Shown here piece after piece: positions 25,506 to 33,666 of a stretch of 64,000 bases of DNA; the first letter of the stretch is position 1, and each line of letters opens with the position of its first letter. Origin of the DNA: Cohnella zeiphila (lineage in GTDB: Bacteria; Bacillota; Bacilli; Paenibacillales; Paenibacillaceae); NCBI RefSeq assembly GCF_014212055.1, contig NZ_JACJVO010000022.1, positions 41,885 through 105,884 on the forward strand, written 5' to 3'. The notes under the pieces are model-generated. The model saw only the letters and a list, made by a program, of their open reading frames with translations, did not search any database and was not told the DNA's origin. The position numbers were made by a program, and so were the translations under genes.

Positions 25506-26446
25506 GGCTGGAAGATCAGACTGCGGTGCCGGAAGGCGTGCTCGGCATCTGGAAGCCGGCCGGCTGGACTTCGCACGATGTGGTGGCGAAGGCGAGACGG
25601 ATACTGCGCGTCAAGCGGATCGGGCACACGGGTACGCTCGATCCCGCCGTGACGGGCGTGCTGCCGATCTGCATCGGCCGCGCCACGCGGATGGTCGAAT
25701 ATTTGCAGGAAAAACCGAAAGCTTATGAGGCCGTGCTGCGGTTCGGGATCGGGACCGATACCCAGGACCTGGACGGCGAGGTGCTGGAGCAGCGAGAGGT
25801 TACGGACTTGACCGAAGAGCAAATCCGCGAAGCCGCGCTCTCTTTTGTCGGGAACATCCGGCAGGTGCCGCCGATGGTATCGGCCGTCAAGCAAGACGGC
25901 AAGAGGCTGTACGAGCTGGCGCGCCAAGGCGTGACCGTCGAACGCGAAGCCCGGCCGGTCACGATTCATCGGCTGGACGTTCTCCGCATCGACGCGGCGG
26001 GGCCATACCCGGAGATCGGCTTCTCCGTGCGCTGCTCGAAAGGAACGTATATCCGGACGCTCTGCGTCGACATCGGAAGGAAGCTCGGCGTTCCCGCCGT
26101 CATGGCGGCGCTCGTCCGCACCGAGAGCGCGGGCCTGACCGCCGCCGATTGCGTGACGCTCGAGGAATTGGCGGAGCTGAAGGAGTCGGGCAGGCTGGCG
26201 GATCGGCTGATTGCCGCGGATCGGCTGCTGGACGAGCTTCCGTCCGCGGCGGCGCCGGAGCAGCCGGCGGTTCATGCGCTGCAGGGCAAGACGCTTCCCG
26301 TCGGCCGTCTGCGCCCGGTTCCGGAGCAGACCGGGCTATGGCGGTTATACCGCGAAGCGGACAGCGTCTTCCTCGGATTGTTCGAGAAGAGGGAGACGGA
26401 CGACGTTCTTCGACCGGTTAAAGTTTTTCATCCTTCCGAAGAATAA
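25502..26446 (+). CDS. truB: tRNA pseudouridine-55 synthase
   Basis: Forms pseudouridine 55 in the T loop of tRNA. 314 residues from the ATG at 25502; the same frame is open far upstream through nrnA, but that part is a shadow. Motifs: GIWKPAGWTSHDVV, the catalytic segment HTGTLDPAVTGVLPICIGRA (catalytic Asp in GTLDP), VRCSKGTYIRTLCVDIG, and a C-terminal PUA-like region. Confidence 0.96.
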   Translation: MRLEDQTAVPEGVLGIWKPAGWTSHDVVAKARRILRVKRIGHTGTLDPAVTGVLPICIGRATRMVEYLQEKPKAYEAVLRFGIGTDTQDLDGEVLEQREVTDLTEEQIREAALSFVGNIRQVPPMVSAVKQDGKRLYELARQGVTVEREARPVTIHRLDVLRIDAAGPYPEIGFSVRCSKGTYIRTLCVDIGRKLGVPAVMAALVRTESAGLTAADCVTLEELAELKESGRLADRLIAADRLLDELPSAAAPEQPAVHALQGKTLPVGRLRPVPEQTGLWRLYREADSVFLGLFEKRETDDVLRPVKVFHPSEE

Positions 26447-26494
26447 GGAAGCCAGACCCAAGGCAGCCGGAGTCTGGGATGCAGGAGGACAGCA

Positions 26495-27475
26495 GTGGAA
26501 CGTTACGAGATTGCATATTCGCAGGCCGAGGAATCGTTCGTGATTCCCGCGGAGGCCGTAAAAACCGGCGGGATTTCGCTGGCCATCGGATTTTTCGACG
26601 GCGTGCACCTGGGGCATGCCGAGGTGGTGCGAAGGGCGGTCGAGCAGGCCCGCGAGCGCGGGCAGACGCCGGCGGTATTGACTTTCGATCCGCATCCGCG
26701 CGTCGTGCTCGGCAAGGACCAATACCATACGGTACTCACTCCGTTTCCCGGCAAGCTGGAGCTGTTCGAAACGCTCGGAGTGGAGATGGCGCTGGTGCTG
26801 ACGTTTACGCCCGATTTCTCGCAAGTATCGGCGGAACGGTTCGTTCGCGACCTGCTCGTCCCGCTCGGCGTCGGAACCGCCGTCGTCGGGTTCGACTTCC
26901 GCTTCGGGCATCGCGGCCTCGGCGACGCCGGACTGATGAGCCGGGCAAGCGGCAGCGCCATCGACGTGCAGGTGGTCGAGCCGGTGTACCTCAGCGGCGC
27001 CAAAGTAAGCAGCACGAGAATTCGCGAGCTGCTGGACGCCGGACGCTGCGAGGAAGCGTCTCAGCTGCTGGGACGTCCGTTCGAGGTTCAAGGGACCGTC
27101 GTTCACGGCAGAGCGCTCGGGCGCCAGCTCGGATTCCCGACCGCCAATCTGGAACTGGCCTCCCCGTACTTCATTCCCCGTTACGGGGTTTATGCCGTAA
27201 CCGTGACGGGCGAGGGTATCGCCGCTCCGCTGGGCGGCGTGATCAATGTCGGCTTGCGGCCAACCGTCGACAAGCCTGGCGGAGAGCCGAAGCTCGAAGT
27301 CCATCTGTTCGACTTCAGCGGAGATTTGTACGGCAAGCGCTTGACGGTACGTTTCCAATCGTTCCTGCGGCCGGAGATGAAGTTCGATTCGCTGGACGCG
27401 CTCATCGCCCAGATCGGGCGGGACGCCGACGAAGCAAGGAAGACGCTCTCCGTTTCGGATTCTCGCATCTCTTAA
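26495..27475 (+). CDS. ribF: bifunctional riboflavin kinase / FAD synthetase
   Basis: Converts riboflavin to FMN and then FAD. 326 residues: N-terminal nucleotidyltransferase domain (LAIGFFDGVHLGHAEVV, later GAKVSSTRIRELL) and C-terminal kinase domain (GRALGRQLGFPTANLEL). GTG start after GCAGGAGGACAGCA. A small hairpin, CCAGAC/GTCTGG (26452-26477), separates it from truB; no FMN riboswitch is seen. Confidence 0.96.
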   Translation: MERYEIAYSQAEESFVIPAEAVKTGGISLAIGFFDGVHLGHAEVVRRAVEQARERGQTPAVLTFDPHPRVVLGKDQYHTVLTPFPGKLELFETLGVEMALVLTFTPDFSQVSAERFVRDLLVPLGVGTAVVGFDFRFGHRGLGDAGLMSRASGSAIDVQVVEPVYLSGAKVSSTRIRELLDAGRCEEASQLLGRPFEVQGTVVHGRALGRQLGFPTANLELASPYFIPRYGVYAVTVTGEGIAAPLGGVINVGLRPTVDKPGGEPKLEVHLFDFSGDLYGKRLTVRFQSFLRPEMKFDSLDALIAQIGRDADEARKTLSVSDSRIS

Positions 27476-27516
27476 AAAGGCGGGAAAAGAGCGCGACATC
27501 TTTTTCGGGGTTCGGA

Positions 27517-27546
27517 TTGAATTGGGCCTCATTCGTATGCTATACT
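27517..27546 (+). promoter_or_regulatory. sigma-A promoter for rpsO
   Basis: TTGAAT (27517-27522), 18-bp spacer, TATACT (27541-27546). About 120 nt of structured, GC-rich leader follow before rpsO, which may be the S15 autoregulatory site; not folded here. Confidence 0.75.
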
Positions 27547-27670
27547 AAATCTCGTTGCGCCGTCGGTTTCAGCCGAACTGCGTACCGAACCTTGGCTTGG
27601 CCGACCGCGCTCACCTTCCAAGCGGCGGCGAGGCTAACGGCGATTTCGCGAATTAAGGAGGTGAGCACGA

Positions 27671-27940
27671 ATGGCTTTGACACAAGAACGCAAGCAAGAA
27701 TTGATCGAACTTCACAAGACGCACCCGACGGACACCGGATCCCCGGAAGTCCAAATCGCGATCCTGACGGAGAACGTCAACAACTTGACCCAGCACCTGC
27801 GGGAGCACAAGAAAGACCACCATTCCCGCCGCGGTCTGCTCAAGATGGTTGGCCAACGCCGCAAGCTGCTGGCGTACCTGAAGAACAAGGACGTCAGCCG
27901 TTACAGCGCTCTGATTGAGAAGCTCGGCCTGCGCCGCTAA
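27671..27940 (+). CDS. rpsO: 30S ribosomal protein S15
   Basis: 89 residues, exact family length. Contains the H-x-DTGSPEVQIAILTENVNNL signature region and HHSRRGLLKMVGQRRKLLAY. RBS AAGGAGGTGAGC. It lies upstream of pnp as in nearly all bacteria. Confidence 0.98.
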   Translation: MALTQERKQELIELHKTHPTDTGSPEVQIAILTENVNNLTQHLREHKKDHHSRRGLLKMVGQRRKLLAYLKNKDVSRYSALIEKLGLRR

Positions 27941-27952
27941 TTCTTTTTCCAG

Positions 27953-28009
27953 AAAAGCAACCTGATCGTGTCGCACGGGAACGATTCCGGCGGCGCCGGG
28001 TTGCTTTTT
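27953..28009 (+). terminator. terminator/processing hairpin between rpsO and pnp
   Basis: AAAAGCAACC at 27953-27962 pairs with GGTTGCTTTT at 27999-28008 across a GC-rich, itself pairable loop, ending in a T-tract. Confidence 0.75.
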
Positions 28010-28098
28010 CCGTATAGCGTCTGCTTGCGGCTTCGCGAAGCAGGAAATAATGGGAAGAGTGTCGAACTTACATAGGTCACAATGAGGAGGGATTATCG

Positions 28099-30198
28099 TT
28101 GGAGCAAAAAGTTGAGATGCAGCTCGGCGGCCGACCGTTCACGCTGGAGACCGGACGCCTTGCCAAGCAAGCGAACGGAGCGGTCGTCGTGCGTTACGGC
28201 GATACGGTCGTGCTGTCCACGGTGACGGCGTCGTCGGAACCGAAAGACCTCGATTTTTTCCCGCTTACGGTCAATTATGAAGAACGGTTGTACGCGGTCG
28301 GGAAAATTCCGGGAGGATTCATCAAGCGGGAAGGACGCCCGAGCGAGAAGGCGATTCTGGCCAGCCGGCTGACGGACCGTCCGATTCGTCCGCTGTTCCC
28401 CGAAGGGTTCCGCAACGACGTGCAGATCGTCAACCTGGTCATGAGCGTCGACCAGGATTGTTCGCCGGAGATTGCGGCGATGATCGGAACATCGGCTGCG
28501 CTGTCCATTTCCAACGTGCCGTTTAACGGACCGATCGGCGGCGTCATCGTCGGACGGATCGACGGGAAGTTCATCGTAAACCCGACCGTCGCGGAGGAAG
28601 AGAAGAGCGACATGTACGTGGTCGTGGCCGGCACGCGGGACGCCATCATGATGGTGGAAGCCGAGGCCGACGAAGTGCCCGAATCGGACATGCTCGAAGC
28701 GATCATGTTCGGCCACGAGGAGATCAGGAAGATCGTCGGTACGATCGACCAGCTTGTCGCCTCCAGCGGCCAGCCGAAGATGGAAGTAAAGCTGCACCAG
28801 GTAGATAGCGCCGTTGATGCTGATGTACAAGCCTACGCGCAGGAGCGTCTGGTGGAAGCGGTTCGCATCGCCGAGAAGCACGCCCGTCAGGAAGCGATCG
28901 ACGCGATCAACGACGAGACGGTCGAGCACTTTACCGCCTTGTACGCGGAAGAGCCGGAGAAGCTGGCGGACGTCAAGGAAGTGCTGTACGATATCGTCAA
29001 GAACGAAGTCCGCCGCCTGATCACGCACGACAAAGTGCGTCCCGACGGCCGCAAGGTCAACGAGATTCGCCCGATATCCGGCGATGTCGGCCTGCTGCCG
29101 CGCACGCACGGTTCGGGGCTGTTCACCCGCGGACAGACGCAGGCGCTCAGCATCTGTACGCTCGGCCCGCTGGGCGACGTGCAAATTCTCGACGGCATCG
29201 GCCTTGAGGAATCGAAGCGGTTCATGCACCATTACAACTTCCCTCCGTTCTCCGTCGGCGAAGCCCGTCCGCTCCGTCCCCCGGGACGCCGCGAGATCGG
29301 CCACGGCGCGCTGGGCGAACGCGCGCTGCTCAAGGTCATCCCGCCGGAGTCGGAATTCCCGTACACGATCCGCCTCGTCTCGGAAGTGCTGGAGTCGAAC
29401 GGTTCGACGTCCCAGGCGAGCATCTGCGCCAGCACGCTGGCGATGATGGATGCGGGCGTGCCGATCAAAGCGCCGGTCGCGGGCGTGGCGATGGGCCTCA
29501 TCAAGGACGGCGAGCATTTCACGATTCTGACCGACATTCAAGGGATGGAAGACCATCTCGGAGACATGGACTTCAAGGTGGCCGGCACCTCCAAAGGCGT
29601 TACCGCGATCCAGATGGACATCAAGATCGACGGCATCGACCGCTCGATTCTGAACCAGTCGCTGGAGCAGGCGAAGGAAGGCCGGATGTTCATTCTCGGC
29701 AAGATGATGGAAGTGATGAACGAGCCGCGCAAAGAGCTTAGCCCTTACGCGCCGAAGATCGTCACGATGCGCATCCATCCGGACAAGATCCGCGACGTCA
29801 TCGGTTCGGGCGGCAAAGTGATCAACAAGATCATCGAGGAGACCGGCGTCAAGATCGATATCGAGCAGGACGGCATGGTGTACATCGCTTCTTCGGACGC
29901 CGTCGCCAACGAGAAAGCGAGGTCGATCATCGAAGGCATCGTGCGCGAAGTAGTCGTCGGGGAAATTTATCTCGGTACCGTCAAGCGCATCGAGAAGTTC
30001 GGCGCCTTCGTGGAAATTTTACCGGGCAAGGACGGTCTGGTTCACATCTCCCAACTGGCGAACGAACGCGTCGCCAAAGTGGAGGACGTCGTGAACATCG
30101 GCGACAAGATCCAGGTGAAGGTTACCGAGATCGACGCCATGGGCCGCGTCAACCTGTCCCGCAAAGTTTTGCTCGCGGCGGAAGCGCCTGCGAAATAA
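28099..30198 (+). CDS. pnp: polyribonucleotide nucleotidyltransferase (PNPase)
   Basis: Phosphorolytic 3'-5' exoribonuclease of the degradosome-like network. 699 residues: two RNase PH domains (VVVRYGDTVVLSTVTAS, and the second with TRGQTQALSICTLGPLGD), KH domain (MRIHPDKIRDVIGSGGK, then VINKIIEETG) and C-terminal S1 domain (LGTVKRIEKFGAFVEILPG, KDGLVHISQLA). TTG start after GAGGAGGGA. Confidence 0.98.
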   Translation: MEQKVEMQLGGRPFTLETGRLAKQANGAVVVRYGDTVVLSTVTASSEPKDLDFFPLTVNYEERLYAVGKIPGGFIKREGRPSEKAILASRLTDRPIRPLFPEGFRNDVQIVNLVMSVDQDCSPEIAAMIGTSAALSISNVPFNGPIGGVIVGRIDGKFIVNPTVAEEEKSDMYVVVAGTRDAIMMVEAEADEVPESDMLEAIMFGHEEIRKIVGTIDQLVASSGQPKMEVKLHQVDSAVDADVQAYAQERLVEAVRIAEKHARQEAIDAINDETVEHFTALYAEEPEKLADVKEVLYDIVKNEVRRLITHDKVRPDGRKVNEIRPISGDVGLLPRTHGSGLFTRGQTQALSICTLGPLGDVQILDGIGLEESKRFMHHYNFPPFSVGEARPLRPPGRREIGHGALGERALLKVIPPESEFPYTIRLVSEVLESNGSTSQASICASTLAMMDAGVPIKAPVAGVAMGLIKDGEHFTILTDIQGMEDHLGDMDFKVAGTSKGVTAIQMDIKIDGIDRSILNQSLEQAKEGRMFILGKMMEVMNEPRKELSPYAPKIVTMRIHPDKIRDVIGSGGKVINKIIEETGVKIDIEQDGMVYIASSDAVANEKARSIIEGIVREVVVGEIYLGTVKRIEKFGAFVEILPGKDGLVHISQLANERVAKVEDVVNIGDKIQVKVTEIDAMGRVNLSRKVLLAAEAPAK

Positions 30199-30214
30199 CC
30201 GAATACCCGTCATC

Positions 30215-30248
30215 AAAAGAGACCGATTTCAGTCAGTCTCTTTTTTTG
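30215..30248 (+). terminator. terminator after pnp
   Basis: AAAGAGAC...GTCTCTTT hairpin with a short CGATTTCA-type loop followed by TTTTTTT. The head of a G-rich repeat array begins at the last T. Confidence 0.85.
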
Positions 30249-30384
30249 TTGTTTAGAAAATGGCGCGAATTGATCTCCCTGGATAATGGGGGCTCCCCCA
30301 AAAGTAATCGGAATCAACTTCGAAGATTTACTTCACTTTTGGGGGATTAATCCGGGGGCTCCCCCAAAAGTAATCGGAATCAAC
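30249..30384 (+). repeat. G-rich hairpin repeat array A (head, one full and one truncated unit)
   Basis: Head 30249-30287 (TTGTTTAG, then GCGCGAATTGAT, TCCCTGGATAA). Unit 1 at 30288-30353 starts with GGGGGCTCCCCCAAAAGT, continues AATCGGAATCAACTTCGAAG and ends ACTTCACTTTTGGGGG plus a short spacer. Unit 2 at 30354 breaks off at about 30384. The inverted repeat CCCCCAAAAGT/ACTTTTGGGGG spans the unit. The remainder of the gap, to 30525, has no recognisable feature except the ylxY ribosome site. Confidence 0.9.
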
Positions 30385-30525
30385 GCCTGCCGCTTCGCCT
30401 CCCCCAACCATACATAATTGACGCCCGAATGACATAGGATGAGAGACAAGAAGTTTTGTTGGACTGGCTCCGAACGTGATCGGGAAAAACGGCGAACGGT
30501 GCCGGAAGCGGGAGGCGAGCGAGCG

Positions 30526-31539
30526 ATGGGCAAGACGTCGCCCGTCCGGCTGGCAGCGATGCTGCTCTGCCTGGCGGCGGTGTTGGCGGCCGGAAGGTAT
30601 TACGGACCGCTTCACTTCTATGTGCAGGCCGTTAAATCCCAGACGGCTGCGGCGATCGTCTCGGACGGGCGGACAAGCTCGCTGGGCGCGGACCTGATGG
30701 AGAAAATCCGAACCGAAGCGGCGAAGCGCCGCTCCCAACCGGTCGATGCGGTCGTCGACCGGATCTGGAAGGCGATTCCCGGCTACAACGGACGGGAAGT
30801 CGATATTGCGGCTACATACGAGCAGGCGCGAGCGCTCGGGCTGAACGGCGCGGCGCCCGCCGATCAAATTCCGTGGGTTTACAAGGAGCTGCCGCCGGCC
30901 GTCGGGCTTGGCGACCTGAAGCCGAACCCGATTTATCGCGGCAATCCGAACAAGCCGATGGTCGGGCTGATGATCAACGTCGCGTGGGGCAACGAGTATT
31001 TGCCGTCCATTCTGGAGACGCTCCGCAAGGAGAAGGTGTCGGCTACGTTCTTTTTCGACGGGAGCTGGTTGGCCAAGAACGGCGCGCTGGCGCAGGAGAT
31101 CGTACGGGAAGGGCATGAGGCATCCAATCATGCCTATACCCATCCGGCCATGAGCTCGCTAGGCGCCGCCCGCCAGCGCAGCGAGATCGCCAAGACGGAG
31201 GAGCTGCTGAAGACGAAGCTCGGCGTCCAGAACCGCTGGTTCGCGCCTCCCTCGGGCGACTTCAACCAAACGACCGTCGACGTTGCCGCCGAGGCCGGAT
31301 TGAAGACGGTGCTTTGGACGCTCGATACCGTCGATTGGAAAAAACCGCCCGCCTCCTCGGTGGTGGCCAAAGTGACCGCCCGGGTACAGGCCGGCTCGCT
31401 CATTCTGATGCATCCGACCCAGACGACGCAGGACGCGCTCCCGGGCATCATCCGGGCCATACGCGCCAAGGGGCTCATTCCCGGAACCGTCTCGGAGACG
31501 CTGTCCGAGAAGCGGATCGATGCGCCAGGCAAAAAGTAA
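30526..31539 (+). CDS. ylxY: polysaccharide deacetylase-like protein YlxY
   Basis: 337 residues from the ATG at 30526 (RBS GGAGGCGAGC); the upstream open frame has no ribosome site. An N-terminal signal/anchor (LAAMLLCLAAVLAAGRYY) precedes a NodB-type domain from about residue 145. The second NodB motif HxxxH is present (HAYTHP), but the first, usually TFDDG, reads MINVAWGNEY, so both catalytic/metal Asp residues are missing. ATFFFDGSWLAKN confirms the fold. The same change is typical of YlxY proteins next to pnp, so the deacetylase label is by fold only. Confidence 0.88.
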   Translation: MGKTSPVRLAAMLLCLAAVLAAGRYYGPLHFYVQAVKSQTAAAIVSDGRTSSLGADLMEKIRTEAAKRRSQPVDAVVDRIWKAIPGYNGREVDIAATYEQARALGLNGAAPADQIPWVYKELPPAVGLGDLKPNPIYRGNPNKPMVGLMINVAWGNEYLPSILETLRKEKVSATFFFDGSWLAKNGALAQEIVREGHEASNHAYTHPAMSSLGAARQRSEIAKTEELLKTKLGVQNRWFAPPSGDFNQTTVDVAAEAGLKTVLWTLDTVDWKKPPASSVVAKVTARVQAGSLILMHPTQTTQDALPGIIRAIRAKGLIPGTVSETLSEKRIDAPGKK

Positions 31540-31627
31540 CGGTCCGGGGTCACGGCGCAGCCGAATCGCCGCCGATCCGGGTTGTTCCGGTTCCCGAAAT
31601 GCATGAAATCCTTTCCTGCCGTCTCGG

Positions 31628-31656
31628 TTGTGACGGTTGTCGATATTTGATATAGT
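31628..31656 (+). promoter_or_regulatory. sigma-A promoter for the M16 peptidase gene
   Basis: TTGTGA (31628-31633), 17-bp spacer, TATAGT (31651-31656), with the RBS TAGGGGGAAA and GTG start following at about 30 bp. Confidence 0.75.
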
Positions 31657-31685
31657 GTTACTATTGATCTTTAGGGGGAAATCGG

Positions 31686-32966
31686 GTGAAGAAATATACA
31701 TTAAACAACGGTTTGCGCGTCGTGATCGAGACGATTCCGACCAGCCGTTCGGTCTCGTTCGGCATCTGGGTGAAGACCGGCTCCCGCTACGAAACGCCAA
31801 GCAACAACGGGATTTCCCATTTCATCGAGCATATGCTGTTCAAAGGAACCAAGCGCCACAGCGCCAAGGAGATCGCCGACCGGTTCGACGGAATCGGGGG
31901 CAACGTCAACGCGTTCACGTCCAAAGAGTATACGTGCTATTACGCGAAAGTGCTGGATCAGCATCTTCCGATTGCGGTCGATATTTTGTCGGATATGTTT
32001 TTCGAGTCGCAGCTGGCTCAGGAAGAGCTGGCCAAAGAGAAAAACGTCATCCTCGAGGAAATCTCGATGTATGAGGATACCCCCGACGACACGGTACACG
32101 ATTTGGCGTCCCGCGCCTCGATGGGCGATCACCCGCTTGCTTATTCCATTCTCGGAACGGCGGAGCGCCTGAACGCAATGGGCCCTGCCGATTTGAGACA
32201 ATACATGTCCGAGCGCTACTCGGTCGCAAACACCGTCGTAAGCTTGGCGGGCAACGTGGACGAGAAGGTATTGGAGCTCCTGGAGAAGCACTTCGGCGGC
32301 TTTAACGTCGCCGGCCAAGAGATGAAGCTGGAAGCGCCCGCCTTCCGGCCCGGCGCGCTTTTCCATAAGAAAAAGACGGAACAGAACCATCTGTGCCTTA
32401 CGTTTCCGGGAGTCGCGAACGACGATCCGAAGATGTACGCCATGATCCTGCTCAACAATACGATCGGCGGCGGCATGAGCTCGCGCCTGTTCCAGGAGAT
32501 CCGCGAGAAGCGGGGACTGGCTTATTCGGTTTATTCGTACCATACCTCGTATGCGGACAGCGGCCTGTTCACGGTTTATGCGGGCACCGCGCCGAAGCAG
32601 ACCCAGGACGTGTACGATCTGACGCTGGAGATGCTGGCGGACGTTCAGGCGAAGGGGCTGACGGAAGCGGAAATTCATCGCGGCAAGGAGCAGCTGAAGG
32701 GCAACCTGATCCTGAGCCTGGAGAGCACCAGCAGCCGAATGAACCGGATCGGCAAAAACGAGCTGATGCTCGGACGCCATTATACGCTGGACGAGATGCT
32801 GCAGCGGATCGACGACGTCCAAGCGGAAGACATCGAAGCAATGATCGCCAGAATCATGGGAGAAGCCGGCTCCATCGCCGTCGTGGGAGCGAAGGAAAAC
32901 GTGTTGTCCGGTTTGGGGAGGGAATTTCTTGTATCCAGTTCAACTGAAGAGGCTTCCGGGGAATGA
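31686..32966 (+). CDS. M16-family zinc peptidase (YmxG/MlpA-like)
   Basis: 426 residues, insulinase/mitochondrial processing peptidase family. The inverted zinc motif HxxEH is present (SHFIEHMLFKGT), with the downstream Glu in the region EYTCYYAKV..EEISMYEDTPDD. The C-terminal M16 half has GGGMSSRLFQEIREKRGLAY. No signal peptide, so cytoplasmic. The position after pnp-ylxY matches ymxG (mlpA) of Bacillus subtilis, reported to affect extracellular protease levels. GTG start. Its end overlaps dut by 38 bp. Confidence 0.93.
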   Translation: MKKYTLNNGLRVVIETIPTSRSVSFGIWVKTGSRYETPSNNGISHFIEHMLFKGTKRHSAKEIADRFDGIGGNVNAFTSKEYTCYYAKVLDQHLPIAVDILSDMFFESQLAQEELAKEKNVILEEISMYEDTPDDTVHDLASRASMGDHPLAYSILGTAERLNAMGPADLRQYMSERYSVANTVVSLAGNVDEKVLELLEKHFGGFNVAGQEMKLEAPAFRPGALFHKKKTEQNHLCLTFPGVANDDPKMYAMILLNNTIGGGMSSRLFQEIREKRGLAYSVYSYHTSYADSGLFTVYAGTAPKQTQDVYDLTLEMLADVQAKGLTEAEIHRGKEQLKGNLILSLESTSSRMNRIGKNELMLGRHYTLDEMLQRIDDVQAEDIEAMIARIMGEAGSIAVVGAKENVLSGLGREFLVSSSTEEASGE

Positions 32967-33372
32967 AGACGTTCCGTTGCCGAAGCGGATGTCCGATTGG
33001 GCCGCAGGATTCGATATTCATGCCGCGGTGAGCGAGCCTCTTACGCTCGCACCGGGTCAAAGGGCGCTCGTGCCGACCGGCTTCGCGATGGCGATGCCTC
33101 GAGAGTTGGAGGCGCAAGTCCGGCCTCGCAGCGGGCTTGCCCTGAAGCACGGCATTACGTGCTTGAACTCGCCCGGAACGATCGATGCCGATTACCGGGG
33201 CGAAGTAAAAGTGCTGCTCGTCAACCTCGGCCAGGAGCCGTTCGCGATCGAACGCGGCGAACGCATCGCCCAGCTCGTCTTCCAGCTCGTGCCGCAAGTC
33301 GAGCTGTCGGAAGTATCCGAGCTGCCGGACACCGATCGCGGCGCCGGCGGATTTGGCCACACCGGCAAATAA
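32929..33372 (+). CDS. dut: dUTP diphosphatase
   Basis: Hydrolyses dUTP to dUMP, keeping uracil out of DNA. 147 residues with all dUTPase motifs: AAGFDIHAA, RPRSGLALKHGI, GTIDADYRGEV, RIAQLVF and the C-terminal RGAGGFGHTG that closes over the active site. TTG start after TGGGGAGGGAATTTC, inside the end of the M16 gene, so co-translated with it. Confidence 0.96.
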   Translation: MYPVQLKRLPGNEDVPLPKRMSDWAAGFDIHAAVSEPLTLAPGQRALVPTGFAMAMPRELEAQVRPRSGLALKHGITCLNSPGTIDADYRGEVKVLLVNLGQEPFAIERGERIAQLVFQLVPQVELSEVSELPDTDRGAGGFGHTGK

Positions 33373-33400
33373 GGCTGCGCACCATGCGCCCTTCAAAATT

Positions 33401-33454
33401 ACCTCTTGCACAACGGACGCTTATTTCGCGTCTTCGGCGGGCAAGAGGTTTTTT
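33401..33454 (+). terminator. terminator after dut
   Basis: ACCTCTTGC at 33401-33409 pairs with GCAAGAGGT at 33441-33449, followed by TTTTT. The head of repeat array B starts 2 bp further on. Confidence 0.85.
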
Positions 33455-33455
33455 A

Positions 33456-33599
33456 TTGTTTAGGGAACGATGCGACTTGATTTCCCGTAGGTAACGGGGG
33501 GGCTCCCCCAAAAGTAATCGGAATCCGCTTCGAAGCATCACGTCACTTTTGGGGGATTCAATACAGGGGGGCTCCCCCAAACGTTTCTTTTGGGGGATT
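33456..33599 (+). repeat. G-rich hairpin repeat array B (head, one full and one shortened unit)
   Basis: Head 33456-33495 (TTGTTTAGGGAACGATGCG, then ACTTGATTTCCCGTAGGTAA). Unit 1 from 33498 (GGGGGCTCCCCCAAAAGT, CTTCGAAGCATCACG, TCACTTTTGGGGG). The second unit starts at 33567, a 69-bp period, but lacks its middle (CCCCCAAACGTTTCTTTTGGGGG-like, 33574-33597). The remaining gap to 33666 shows only the GGGGGG ribosome-site region of the sigma factor gene. Confidence 0.9.
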
Positions 33600-33666
33600 T
33601 GTTCCTGCCCTGCTACAAAACTGATTCGACAACCGTCTTTTACATGAAAGGGGGGACGGCGGCACG

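Noticed and set aside
24788..26446. 552-aa version of truB beginning inside nrnA
   Set aside because: The first 238 codons are out of frame with nrnA and give a basic, low-complexity shadow sequence. The ATG at 25502 overlaps the nrnA stop and gives the normal TruB length.
30249..30384. CRISPR array for the tandem repeats
   Set aside because: Units are adjacent 66-69 bp hairpins with no constant short repeat alternating with unique spacers, there are at most two to three units, and no cas genes are nearby.
33456..33599. Insertion sequence or MITE with target duplication
   Set aside because: No transposase frame, no terminal inverted repeats bounding the whole array and no visible direct target duplication; kept as a repeat of unknown mechanism.
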